A stretch of DNA of 62,853 nt from Haloferax sp. Q22 (GTDB lineage Archaea > Halobacteriota > Halobacteria > Halobacteriales > Haloferacaceae): assembly GCF_001482285.1 (NCBI RefSeq), contig NZ_LOEP01000004.1:1-62853 (forward strand), given 5' to 3'. Shown piece by piece: positions 25,827-34,606 of the stretch. The translations under genes were made by a program, and so were the position numbers. The notes under the pieces are model-generated. The model had not been told where the DNA came from. It did not search any database and saw only the letters and a list, made by a program, of their open reading frames with translations. The stretch's first letter is position 1. The number at the start of each line of letters is the position of its first letter.

Positions 25827-26218
25827 CCTTTCTCGATTCATCGGTTATCATCGATTACCTCGATGGTATCGGGGAAGTCGTCGAGTTCGTCGATGAACAA
25901 CCGGTCATAGTCACCTCCAGTATTTGCGTCTACGAAGTGCTCGCTGGAGAGGTGTTTACCGCAGGTGAGACAGATCTCGTCGGAGCGCGTGAGAACTTCG
26001 GACGAGTCACCGCGCTCGACTTCTCCGAAGAGGTCGCATTTGAAGCAGCCCGGATGCAGAACCGCCTTCTCGAATCAGGCGACCCGATGTCACCACGTGA
26101 CCTCATGATTGCGGCGACAGCTAGATCGGAAGGCAAAGAACTGGTGGTCTCGGACGCTGACTTCGATACAGAAGGACTTCGTGAACTACTCTCTGTCCGG
26201 AAACTCGGACCGTATTGA
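25823..26218 (+). CDS. vapC: VapC-type PIN-domain ribonuclease toxin
   Basis: 131 aa. Conserved acidic residues of the PIN active site are visible: Asp5 (FLDSSVIIDYL), Glu in YEVLAGE (about 39), Asp in SPRDLMIAA (about 93) and Asp in VSDADFD (about 112). VapC toxins cut tRNA or rRNA when freed from VapB. The start is a GTG inside the antitoxin stop. Length and motif spacing are normal, so it should be active. Confidence 0.85.
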   Translation: MTFLDSSVIIDYLDGIGEVVEFVDEQPVIVTSSICVYEVLAGEVFTAGETDLVGARENFGRVTALDFSEEVAFEAARMQNRLLESGDPMSPRDLMIAATARSEGKELVVSDADFDTEGLRELLSVRKLGPY

Positions 26219-26387
26219 GTTTGGTGTTTGATTCGGACGGCTTCGACACGACAACGCGCACCGAGAACTCCGCTTCGCGAGTACACGAGAGCTATTCGAA
26301 CCGACGGCAGCCACGGTGGATTCGAGTTCGGTGGGCGGGTGGGCTCGCAACGCCACTTTCTGTGTTGAGTCGCCTCTCACAGTCGAG

Positions 26388-26699
26388 TCACGCGGGGTCT
26401 GGCAGCCCGTCGGCCTCGCGGAGTGGGAACAGGAGGTGGGCTTTTGTGACCGCTGGCTCGCCCGTCACCGCGTAGGCCGCTCCGACGCCGGCGCTGAGGT
26501 CCGATTCGAAGTACGCGTCGCGGGACTGCGCCGAATCGAAGATGAAACACGCGCCGTACCGGTCGTTCTCTCGGTCGTGCACGAAGTACTTCTGTACGAG
26601 TCCGGGCACCTCCCGGAACTTTTGTGCCCGCTGGCGCATGGTCTCCTCGATTGCGTCGTGGTCGAGTTCGGATTCGAACGTGGCGAAGACGATTTCCAT
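26388..26699 (-). CDS. YdhR/ABM-like monooxygenase-fold protein
   Basis: 103 aa ferredoxin-like fold protein: MEIVFATFES, then MRQRAQKFREVPGLVQKYFVHDRENDRYGACFIFDSAQSRDAYF, typical of the dimeric alpha-beta barrel family that includes YdhR and antibiotic biosynthesis monooxygenases. Catalytic activity cannot be judged from sequence; many members merely bind small molecules. It is monocistronic. Confidence 0.6.
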   Translation of the reverse strand: MEIVFATFESELDHDAIEETMRQRAQKFREVPGLVQKYFVHDRENDRYGACFIFDSAQSRDAYFESDLSAGVGAAYAVTGEPAVTKAHLLFPLREADGLPDPA

Positions 26700-26837
26700 G
26701 GTGCTTCGACCGGTCTATTCGGTGCGAACAGTTGTCATGATTCCTGCTGAGCGGTGCTCACTAGGTGAAATCCTCGACTGTGACTCGCGATTCGCTGCGG
26801 GACAGCCGAGACCGCTGGTCGCGAGCGGTCGGTGCGC

Positions 26838-27662
26838 TCAGCCGCAGACTTGGGCGAGCACGTCTTCTAGCGGTGCCGTGAGGTATTCAGCGGTCAACAG
26901 GGTCGCGTCGGCCCGATAGCTCTCGAACACGTCCGTCACCCACTCGAGGAACACGTCGTCGTCCGTCTCGATCATGCCAATCGAGACGTCGACGTCGTTC
27001 CGCACGACGAGACACCCGACCCCGTCGTGGACCATCACGGGATGGGAAATCTCGCCGTCGTACACGTAGACGTCAGTCCGGTCCGAGGCGACGATTGCCT
27101 CGAACTCGTCCGCGAAGTCCGAGGCCAGCGCGGACTCGAAGACGACCGGGGCGAACACCGCTTCGAACGTCTGTGTGCCGTGGACGATGGATTTGTATCG
27201 GCCCTCGATGCAGGGGTCGGGAAAGAAGTCGGTGAGGCTGCGCGCCTCCTCGGAGATTCGTTCGAGTTCCCGCACGCGAGAGACCACGGCGAACGGGTTG
27301 TACTGTGTTGCGCGGGTGACGGTCGCGTCGGCCAGTTGCTCGACGCCGATACCGATCTCGTCGAGCGGCACGTACGGGAGGAGTTCGTTCAGTTCGTGTG
27401 CGACCGCCATGTCGCCGTGGAATCGCGAGAACGACGCTGCGACGAACCTCCCGAGCGCCGTCAGCGAGTAGTGAGACCCGTCTCGTACGAGCCAGCCACG
27501 CTCCTCGAACGCCCGTACGATTCGGCCGATAGTGGCCGACGAGGCACCGGTCGCATCCCGAAGCGCCGCTCTGGAGCACCGGCCATCGGCGAGCATCCGA
27601 ATCACCACCGGACGGTGCTGCGAGTCCGCGAGGTACCTGATATCGTCGAGCGCCCCACCCAT
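26838..27662 (-). CDS. HTH transcriptional regulator with FilR1 domain
   Basis: 274 aa from the ATG at 27662 (the upstream open frame is spurious). A winged helix (about 5-75: VVIRMLADGRCSRAALRDATGASSATIGRIVRAFEERGWL) is followed by a FilR1-type sensor domain (about 110-270). This is a large haloarchaeal regulator family with mostly unknown ligands. It is read away from the 27866 gene, so the intervening 200 nt contains divergent promoters. Confidence 0.75.
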   Translation of the reverse strand: MGGALDDIRYLADSQHRPVVIRMLADGRCSRAALRDATGASSATIGRIVRAFEERGWLVRDGSHYSLTALGRFVAASFSRFHGDMAVAHELNELLPYVPLDEIGIGVEQLADATVTRATQYNPFAVVSRVRELERISEEARSLTDFFPDPCIEGRYKSIVHGTQTFEAVFAPVVFESALASDFADEFEAIVASDRTDVYVYDGEISHPVMVHDGVGCLVVRNDVDVSIGMIETDDDVFLEWVTDVFESYRADATLLTAEYLTAPLEDVLAQVCG

Positions 27663-27865
27663 GGTACACAGTAGCACGCTATATCCATAGCTGTTCGCGT
27701 TGTGACGGGAGCGCGGGCACGGCGCTAGCAGGCGTCGGACTCCTCGTGACGCGGGATTACGTCGGAGCGCAGATGCGCCGTGCTCACGAGGTGAAAGCCA
27801 CACAGCCCCTGTAGATTCTGCAGGAAGCATCATGACGTGGTCCGAGCGCCTCTGTGAACGTGCAC

Positions 27866-28087
27866 ATGGGAGACAGAAACCACCTGCACGTGTGCCAGCA
27901 CTGCGGCGTCGTCCACGCGACCGCGTCGCCGACGGCCCCCGAGGCGTGTATCGTCTGCGAGGCGCTCACGTTCAGCCCGTCCGAACTGAACGCGCTCCTC
28001 CGAGAGCACAGCGGCACTGAACCCGAACTGACCGAGACCGAGGGCGAGCGGGCGACGCGGACCTCACCACTTGTCAGCACGTCTTGA
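27866..28087 (+). CDS. Small zinc-binding protein
   Basis: 73 aa from the ATG at 27866 (GTG 27854 also possible). Two Cys pairs, CQHCG and CIVCE, are 18 residues apart and make a compact zinc ribbon; the tail is acidic. Such micro-proteins are abundant in haloarchaea. Function is unknown. Confidence 0.5.
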   Translation: MGDRNHLHVCQHCGVVHATASPTAPEACIVCEALTFSPSELNALLREHSGTEPELTETEGERATRTSPLVSTS

Positions 28088-28157
28088 ACCAACTCCCGTT
28101 TCTCTGAGGAACGCATATTCCCACGGACAACGTCTGTAAACACGGTATGGACCGAGT

Positions 28158-28330
28158 TGACATCCTCCCCGCCCTGAAGGGCGAGGATTCCCGAGCGTTG
28201 GGATATTAGGGTTTGCAACCAACCTGTTCGCTCGGTGCGAAACGCCCCGAGGTTTGGTTGAACAGGTGGACTGCTGGCCGTGCCAAACGACCGTTACTCA
28301 TATCCCCCGTAGGAGGACTCTGAGTTATCT
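28158..28330 (-). ncRNA. Predicted omegaRNA/reRNA at the tnpB 3' end (element 1)
   Basis: In IS605 elements the guide RNA overlaps the 3' end of tnpB and runs to the right end. Here the right-end hairpin (28165-28188) and the terminal GAGGATGTCA, read on the minus strand, would be the scaffold. The guide would then be copied from flanking DNA just below 28158. This is positional inference. Confidence 0.35.
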
Positions 28331-29474
28331 TTCTGCGAATATTCACCGCACCATTCACGTCTGCGTTCATCGCCGCACCGCACGACCCACAGACGTACAA
28401 CCCACGCTCCACACGGTTCGCATCACGCTTCCGACCACAGCACGAACACGTCTTCGACGTGTCTCGTTCGCTCGTTCGGTCAACGAGGATGCCGTGTTCC
28501 TCTGCCTTGTATTCGAGCAAGGTCGTGAAGCGGTCGAACTCCCATCCGTGGAGTTTCTTGTTTCCACGCTTGCCCCAGTTTCGAGCATCACCATTTTCGT
28601 CTTCACGAATCTTGCTCAAGTCACCGATGGCGATGCGACCAACCTCGTGGTCGATGCACTGCTCAACGGTGTGCTTGGCGAGGGCGTGCAGGAAGTGGTC
28701 TTTCCGACGCGAGAGTTTCTGCCGGGAACGAAGCCCACGGCGCGACGGGCCGTTCTCGCCCTCAGTATCGTACTCGTCACGGGTGAAGTAGTGCTTGTCC
28801 TGTTTGAGAACGTTCCCCGGATACAACTCAGCGTCACCGTCGTCGTAGGCGATAGCGAGGTAGTTCTTGATGCCGAGGTCGATTCCAGCGGTGTTGTCGC
28901 CGGGTGCGTCCTCGACAGGAATCTCGACTTTGCAGACGAGGTGAAGTTCCCAACAGTCGCCGTTCCACACGGCCCGCACTTGCTGGATGTTCTCCACGGT
29001 CACGTCGGGGCGTGTCTCGTACTCTGCGAGGATGAAGTCCGAGCGATGGTTCTTCAGGTTGAAGCCTTTGCTCAGACGGAGTTGGTTGTGCTTGGAATCG
29101 TGCTTGATGCCGTTCTGCTTCCACGTCACGGTTGAGCGCGGATGCTTGTCGCCTCGCTTTCGGTAGCCGGGTGGATTCGCGTCAGTGTCGCCGTTCTTGT
29201 GCTTTTTGAACCAACCGTTGAACGACTCAGCGAGTTCTTCAAGAACGCGCTGACTTGACTGAGAATGGAGGTCACTGTATCGTTCGTGGTCTTTTAATTC
29301 GCGCTTGAGGTCGGCTTCGGACGGAATCTCGCCAGTGTTATCCCATTCTTGTTGGGCGTGGTAGCGGGCGACGTTCCACAGTTTGGATGCTGAGTGTCCG
29401 CAGTCATCGAGGTCGTCACTCACCTGTGAGTGGTTGACGATTTTCGCTCGATAGGTGCGGGTTGTTTCCAGCAT
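28206..29474 (-). CDS. tnpB: TnpB-type RNA-guided nuclease homologue with altered RuvC-II residue
   Basis: 422 aa, normal length. An N-terminal OrfB helix-turn-helix region is followed by a RuvC-like nuclease. RuvC-I Asp is in AGIDLGIKN, a zinc finger CSCCG...CGSCG near the C terminus and RuvC-III Asp in NADVNGAVNI. The RuvC-II motif usually reads E-D-L; here it is IGDLSKIRE, with Gly in place of Glu. Without compensation this should abolish cutting. The other TnpB in the window keeps Glu. The C-terminal tail after RuvC-III is long and polar. Confidence 0.85.
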   Translation of the reverse strand: MLETTRTYRAKIVNHSQVSDDLDDCGHSASKLWNVARYHAQQEWDNTGEIPSEADLKRELKDHERYSDLHSQSSQRVLEELAESFNGWFKKHKNGDTDANPPGYRKRGDKHPRSTVTWKQNGIKHDSKHNQLRLSKGFNLKNHRSDFILAEYETRPDVTVENIQQVRAVWNGDCWELHLVCKVEIPVEDAPGDNTAGIDLGIKNYLAIAYDDGDAELYPGNVLKQDKHYFTRDEYDTEGENGPSRRGLRSRQKLSRRKDHFLHALAKHTVEQCIDHEVGRIAIGDLSKIREDENGDARNWGKRGNKKLHGWEFDRFTTLLEYKAEEHGILVDRTSERDTSKTCSCCGRKRDANRVERGLYVCGSCGAAMNADVNGAVNIRRKITQSPPTGDMSNGRLARPAVHLFNQTSGRFAPSEQVGCKP

Positions 29475-29637
29475 CGGACTGTCTTCATAAGTACTTATGA
29501 AAAATAGAGTTTTAAAAGTAACGACTGAGGCGTGGAATATCTGGTTGTGCCATCGAGGGTGGATTGTGTAGGAGTTGTCGGCTGTATCCCCGCCCTGAAG
29601 GGCGGGGTTTTAGCCTTGTAACTTCCATAACCCAACG

Positions 29638-31023
29638 GTGGACGACACCACCATCCGCGACCTCGACGCTCGTCTCCACGGCGATGCACTCGGTCCAGCA
29701 GACGGCGACTACCGAGCGGCGCGTACGGTCTGGAACGCGATGGTCGACCGCTACCCCGCAGTCGTCGTCCGGCCGGCGGACACGAACGACGTCGTCGTCG
29801 CCGTCGAGTTCGCCCGTCGGCACGGACTGCCACTCGCGGTGCAGGGCGGCGGCCACAACGTCGCCGGGAACGGCGTCTGTGACGACGGACTACTGATTGA
29901 CTGCTCGTTGCTGACGGCGGTCGAGGTGGATGTGGAGACCAAGACTGCTCGAGTCGAACCCGGCGTCACCGTCGGGGAGTTCGACCGCGCGACCCAGGCC
30001 CACGGTCTCGCCACGCCGAGTGGCATCGTTTCGACGACGGGGGTCGCCGGGTTGACCCTCGGCGGCGGGTGGGGATGGCTCAGCCGTTCGTACGGGCTCG
30101 CCATCGACAACCTCCGGGCGGTCGAAGTCGTCACGGCCGACGGCGAGGTCCGTCACGCGAGCGACGACGAACACGCGGACCTCTTCTGGGGACTCCGTGG
30201 TGGTGGCGGTAACTTCGGAGTCGTGACCGCCTTCGAGTTCGCCCTTCACGTGGTCGGGCCGATGGTCCTCGCGGGGGTGCTGGTCTATCCGTTCGAGGCC
30301 GCCGGCGACCTCTTGCGATTCCACCGGGAGTTCACGGCCTCGGCCCCCGAAGAACTCTGCTGTTACGCCTCGGTCAGGACCGCGCCGTCCGCGTCGTTCG
30401 TCCCGGCGGACATCCGCGGCGAGCGAATCGTCACCGCCTACCTGTGCTACGCGGGCCCCACCGAGGACGGCGAACCGGCGATTCGGCCGCTCCGGGAGTT
30501 TCGGGAGCCGCTTGTCGACCTCGTCGAGCCGCGCCGGTACACGGCGTTTCAGGGACTCTTCGACGACGTGTACCCGCCGGGGTACCGGAACTATTGGAAG
30601 TCACAGTTCGTCGGCGAGGCCGGGCTCTCCGACGAGGCCATCGAGACGCTCGTCGAGTACGCGAACGCGGTGACGTCGCCGTACACGTCCATCGTCATCG
30701 AGCATCTGGGAGGCGCGATTTCGCGCCCCGACTCGGACGCGTCCGCGTACCCCCACCGCGACGCAAGCTACTCGTTCAACATCTTCACGCGGTGGGCGGA
30801 CGCCGACGAGGACGACGAACACATCGCGTGGACGCGGGCGTTCTTCGCGGCGATAGCGCCCCACCTCACCGACGGCGTCTACGTGAACTTCCTCAGCCGC
30901 GAGGGGAACGAGCGCGTTCGCGCCGCCTTCGGAGACAACTACGACCGGTTGGTCGAACTGAAACGCCGGTACGACCCGGAGAACCTGTTCCGGGTGAATC
31001 AGAATATCGCGCCACAGGCCTGA
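29638..31023 (+). CDS. FAD-linked oxidoreductase (berberine-bridge-enzyme type)
   Basis: 461 aa. The FAD_binding_4 domain (about 35-205) contains the flavin-attachment region GGGHNVAGNG (about 65-74) and GGGWGWLSRSYGLAIDNL. The BBE C-terminal motif ENLFRVNQNI closes the protein. These enzymes oxidise sugars or secondary metabolites with oxygen. The only good start is the GTG at 29638, about 20 nt from the edge of the upstream IS element, so the native promoter may have been displaced. Confidence 0.85.
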   Translation: MDDTTIRDLDARLHGDALGPADGDYRAARTVWNAMVDRYPAVVVRPADTNDVVVAVEFARRHGLPLAVQGGGHNVAGNGVCDDGLLIDCSLLTAVEVDVETKTARVEPGVTVGEFDRATQAHGLATPSGIVSTTGVAGLTLGGGWGWLSRSYGLAIDNLRAVEVVTADGEVRHASDDEHADLFWGLRGGGGNFGVVTAFEFALHVVGPMVLAGVLVYPFEAAGDLLRFHREFTASAPEELCCYASVRTAPSASFVPADIRGERIVTAYLCYAGPTEDGEPAIRPLREFREPLVDLVEPRRYTAFQGLFDDVYPPGYRNYWKSQFVGEAGLSDEAIETLVEYANAVTSPYTSIVIEHLGGAISRPDSDASAYPHRDASYSFNIFTRWADADEDDEHIAWTRAFFAAIAPHLTDGVYVNFLSREGNERVRAAFGDNYDRLVELKRRYDPENLFRVNQNIAPQA

Positions 31024-31078
31024 CAGCGCCGAATTCCAGTGCGCCAAAAAGCGTCTTCGACCGTCGGCGACGCGACGA

Positions 31079-31588
31079 TTACGCGAACTCGTCCGAGAGG
31101 TCGGCGTCCCAGTCCGGCGGCAGCAGCGGGTCGGGGTCCTCGTGGACGAACTCGACGCCCTTGTCGGGGTCGAGCGGGTGGACCTTCGTGCGCATCGTCT
31201 CGCCGGCGTCGAGCAGCGAGAACATGCGTTCGGACTCCGCGAGACGGTAGTACAAGGGGAGACAGACAGCGACTTCGTCGTCGGTGGCGCGGACGACGAG
31301 CGCGAGGTAGACGAGGCCGCCGGTGACCGCGCGGAACGCCTCGTACTCGTCGAACGTCGCGCCCTCGACGGCGGCTTCGAGGTCGGGGTACACGTCGTCG
31401 CCGACGACCACGTCGAGGCCGACGTGTTCGACCACTTCGTCGCCCGTCCCGGGGACCGGGACCACGTCACCCGGGAGGGCGACGACGACGGTCCAGTCTC
31501 GCTCCCGATAGTCGTCGGCGAGCGCCTCGCACTCTTCGACCACCGTCTCCCACGTGCCCGACTCGTCCGAGAGCGGATGTTCTTCCAT
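31079..31588 (-). CDS. Conserved haloarchaeal hypothetical protein
   Basis: 169 aa, acidic and soluble. It begins with MEEHPLSDESGTWETVVEEC and contains GGLVYLALVVRATDDEVAVCLPLYYR, an alpha-beta domain I recognise as a conserved haloarchaeal family but cannot assign a function to. It is convergent with the FAD oxidase gene and divergent from the peptide ABC operon. Confidence 0.65.
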   Translation of the reverse strand: MEEHPLSDESGTWETVVEECEALADDYRERDWTVVVALPGDVVPVPGTGDEVVEHVGLDVVVGDDVYPDLEAAVEGATFDEYEAFRAVTGGLVYLALVVRATDDEVAVCLPLYYRLAESERMFSLLDAGETMRTKVHPLDPDKGVEFVHEDPDPLLPPDWDADLSDEFA

Positions 31589-31755
31589 GCGGCATGGTGT
31601 CGGAGTCCGCTACCTAAACTTTGGCTTCTCCCGCCGCCGTCGCCCGCTTTCGCGCGTCACGCGGGCGACCGCAGGCCAATGACCATTATGACCGTTATCT
31701 ATCAATTGGCAAAAATTGAAAAGGTATTTCACTCCATGCTGGTCTTTCTCATTCA

Positions 31756-34458
31756 ATGAGGAATCTACTCTCTCTTTCGGACCTTCGAACCCAGTTCTCG
31801 ACCGGCCGGGGTCGCGTCAAGGCCGTCGACGGCCTCGACCTCACGGTCGGCGAGGGCGAGACGGTCGGGCTGGTCGGTGAGTCCGGGTCCGGAAAGAGTG
31901 TGACGGCGCTCTCGGCGATGGGCCTCGTCGACGACCCGGGGGAAATCGTCTCGGGGTCGGTCGAACTCGAAAGCGCCCGGCTCGCAGACGAGTTCCGCGA
32001 GGAGTACAACAACCCCGCCTTCGTCGACGGCGACGTGGTCAATCTGGTCGACGCCCCCGAGGAGGCGCTGCGGGCCGTCCGCGGGCGCGAACTCGGGATG
32101 ATTTTCCAGGACCCGATGACCTCGCTGAACCCCTCGCTGACGGTGGGCGAGCAGGTCGCAGAGAGCCTGCGACTCCACCAGTACGGCGGCCGCCGCAAGG
32201 ACTCGTGGTTCAACGCGGTCCGCGAACTGCTCCCCCGCATCAGCCGCGACATCGACGACGAAATCGTCGAGCGGACCATCGAGGTGCTCGAATCGGTCGG
32301 CATCCCCGAACCCGGCGCGCGGGTCGACGAGTACCCCCACGAGTTCTCCGGCGGGATGCGCCAGCGCGTCCTCATCGCTATCGCGCTCGCCTGCCAGCCA
32401 CGCGTGCTCGTCGCCGACGAGCCGACGACCGCGCTCGACGTGACCATTCAGGCGCAGATTCTCGACCTCATCGACGACCTGCAGGCGGACCTCGGCATGT
32501 CGGTGCTCATGATCACCCACGACCTCGGCGTCGTCGCCGAGACGTGCGACCGGGTCGCGGTCATGTACGCCGGCGAAATCGTCGAGGAGGGGCCGGTCGA
32601 GGAGATCTTCCACAACCCCTCACACCCCTACACGTACACGCTCCTCGAATCGCTCCCGAGCGAGGAAAAAGAGCGCCTGACGCCCATCGAGGGCAACGTG
32701 CCGGACCTCATCGACATGCCCGAAGGGTGCCACTTCGCGCCCCGATGTCCGTGGGCCCAACCGGAGTGTACCGCGGGCGAGATACCGTACAAGCAACACG
32801 GCGGCGACGCGGTGGACCACCGCTCGAAGTGCGTCCTCGACGACTTCGACACCGACGAGTACGGCGGCGACGCCATCGAGGCCTCGGCGGGCACCGAGCC
32901 CTCCGACACGCCGCTGCTCGAAGTCGAGGGCATGCAGAAGTACTACGAGCAGGCCGACGGCCTCCTCGACCGCTTCCTCGGGGCGGACGACCGGAGCGTG
33001 AAGGCGGTCGACGGCATCGACTTCACCGTCTACGAGGGCGAGACGCTCGGACTGGTCGGCGAGTCGGGCTGTGGGAAGTCCACGGCCGGGCGGAGCCTCT
33101 TGCATCTGACGCCGCCGACCGGTGGACGCGTCGTCTTCTCGGGGACGGACCTCTCGGGGCTCGACAGCGACGAACTCCGCGCGATGCGCCGCGACATGCA
33201 GATGATCTTCCAGGACCCGCTGTCGTCGCTCGACCCGCGGATGACGGTCGGCCAGACCATCCGCGAGCCGCTCGACGTGCACGACCTGCCCGTGTCCGAC
33301 CCCGACGTGCGCGGCGAGGCCGACGTCACCGTGACCGGCATCGACGCCGAGCGCGTCTCGGTCACCGCGAGCGACGAAATCGACGCCATCGTCGGCTCCT
33401 CGAACGGCGTCGCCACCGCCACCGTGTCGGTCACGGTCGCCGACGGCGAGGTCGACGTGGCCGTCGAAGAGCGCCTCCGCGCCGAGGTCGAAGTCGAGCG
33501 CGAGGGTGACGTCGTCTCGGGCGTCACGGTCCGCGTCACGCCGGGCGACTCCACCAGCGAGCGCCGCCGTCGCCGCGTCCACCAACTGCTCGACGCGGTC
33601 GGCCTCGAAGTCGGCCAGTACGACCGCTACCCGCACGAACTCTCGGGCGGCCAGCGCCAGCGCGTCGGCATCGCCCGCGCGCTCGCGGTCGACCCGGACT
33701 TCATCGTCGCCGACGAACCCGTTTCGGCGCTCGACGTGTCCGTGCAGGCGCAGATTCTCAATCTGCTCGAAGACCTCCAGGAGCGCTTCGGGCTGACGTA
33801 CCTCTTTATCGCCCACGACCTCTCCGTGGTTCGCCACATCTCCGATCGCGTCGCCGTGATGTACCTCGGCGAAATCGTGGAGGTCGCAGCGACCGACGAG
33901 CTGTTCGACGACCCGAGACACCCCTACACGCAGGCGTTGCTGTCGGCGATTCCGGAGCCCGACCCGGCCGCCGAGACCGACGACCGCATCATCCTCGAAG
34001 GCGACGTGCCGAGCCCCATCAACCCGCCGTCGGGCTGTCACTTCCGGACGCGGTGTCCGCAGGTCATCCCCCCGGACGATCTCGACATCGAGCAGGCGGC
34101 CTACCGCGAGGTGATGGACCTCCGCCAGCGCGTCGAACGCGAGTCGCTGGACGTCGAGACCGCCCGCGACGCGGCGCTGGACGCGGGCGACCCGAGCGCC
34201 GAAGCGACGGTGAGCACCGACGGCGGCACCGCCGATGCAAACGCCGTCGTGGACGAACTCCGCGAATCCCACCTGTCGCACACGCTGTCGCCCGAACTCC
34301 GGGGCGTCGTCGACCGCGCGCTCGAACGCGTCGTCGCCGACGACTGGGACGCCGCGGACGAGCTACTCCGCGAGCGGTTCGAGAGCGTCTGCGAGCGCGA
34401 CGCCCCCAAGCTGGGCGAGCAGACGCACCCCGCAGCGTGTCATCTCATCGACGAATAG
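31756..34458 (+). CDS. Peptide ABC transporter, two ATPase domains fused (DppD-DppF type)
   Basis: 900 aa. NBD1 has Walker [10 protein letters not shown]-loop [10 protein letters not shown] and signature EFSGGMRQR with [13 protein letters not shown]2 has [27 protein letters not shown] and [10 protein letters not shown]. Each NBD is followed by the oligopeptide-transporter Cys motif ([24 protein letters not shown]). NBD2 contains an extra segment of about 85 residues (about 515-598) between Q-loop and signature. The second Cys-motif domain is split by about 100 residues before its final ACHLID. It energises uptake of peptides by the permeases downstream. First gene of the operon. Confidence 0.9.
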   Translation: MRNLLSLSDLRTQFSTGRGRVKAVDGLDLTVGEGETVGLVGESGSGKSVTALSAMGLVDDPGEIVSGSVELESARLADEFREEYNNPAFVDGDVVNLVDAPEEALRAVRGRELGMIFQDPMTSLNPSLTVGEQVAESLRLHQYGGRRKDSWFNAVRELLPRISRDIDDEIVERTIEVLESVGIPEPGARVDEYPHEFSGGMRQRVLIAIALACQPRVLVADEPTTALDVTIQAQILDLIDDLQADLGMSVLMITHDLGVVAETCDRVAVMYAGEIVEEGPVEEIFHNPSHPYTYTLLESLPSEEKERLTPIEGNVPDLIDMPEGCHFAPRCPWAQPECTAGEIPYKQHGGDAVDHRSKCVLDDFDTDEYGGDAIEASAGTEPSDTPLLEVEGMQKYYEQADGLLDRFLGADDRSVKAVDGIDFTVYEGETLGLVGESGCGKSTAGRSLLHLTPPTGGRVVFSGTDLSGLDSDELRAMRRDMQMIFQDPLSSLDPRMTVGQTIREPLDVHDLPVSDPDVRGEADVTVTGIDAERVSVTASDEIDAIVGSSNGVATATVSVTVADGEVDVAVEERLRAEVEVEREGDVVSGVTVRVTPGDSTSERRRRRVHQLLDAVGLEVGQYDRYPHELSGGQRQRVGIARALAVDPDFIVADEPVSALDVSVQAQILNLLEDLQERFGLTYLFIAHDLSVVRHISDRVAVMYLGEIVEVAATDELFDDPRHPYTQALLSAIPEPDPAAETDDRIILEGDVPSPINPPSGCHFRTRCPQVIPPDDLDIEQAAYREVMDLRQRVERESLDVETARDAALDAGDPSAEATVSTDGGTADANAVVDELRESHLSHTLSPELRGVVDRALERVVADDWDAADELLRERFESVCERDAPKLGEQTHPAACHLIDE

Positions 34459-34570
34459 GCGGCTCGTCAGGGGCTATAGGGCCTCTCGTCACCGATCCGA
34501 CGTTTTTTGATTGTCTCGTATTTTTACCGGGATAGGTCGACGGCGTCTCTCGTTCCTGCGCTCAGCGCTT

Positions 34571-34590
34571 CGTTATTTTTATAGGGGGCG
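34571..34590 (+). promoter_or_regulatory. TATA-box promoter of the binding-protein gene
   Basis: The A/T run TTATTTTTATAG (34573-34584) is centred about 28 nt before the ATG at 34607, as expected for a leaderless haloarchaeal transcript. The 148 nt gap after the ATPase gene suggests this internal promoter gives extra binding protein. Confidence 0.45.
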
Positions 34591-34606
34591 ATTGATAGGT
34601 ACACGT

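Larger units (their letters stand above)
28158..29620 (-). mobile_element. IS1341/IS605-type element carrying only tnpB (element 1)
   Basis: Subterminal hairpins with the same GCCCTGAAGGGC core lie on both sides of tnpB (28171-28183 and 29591-29603). The right end reads TGACATCCTC at 28158, matching the end of element 2 at 37373. No tnpA is present, so movement would need a transposase supplied in trans. Ends are placed to within about 10 nt. Confidence 0.6.

Noticed and set aside
29587-29611. Hairpin plus T-run read as an intrinsic terminator
   Set aside because: The same hairpin core occurs at the other end of the TnpB element, so it is better explained as a subterminal IS structure; a terminator effect remains possible.
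32620-34281. 553-codon open frame antisense to the peptide ATPase
   Set aside because: Opposite strand encodes two perfect ABC ATPase domains; the shadow has no recognisable domain.
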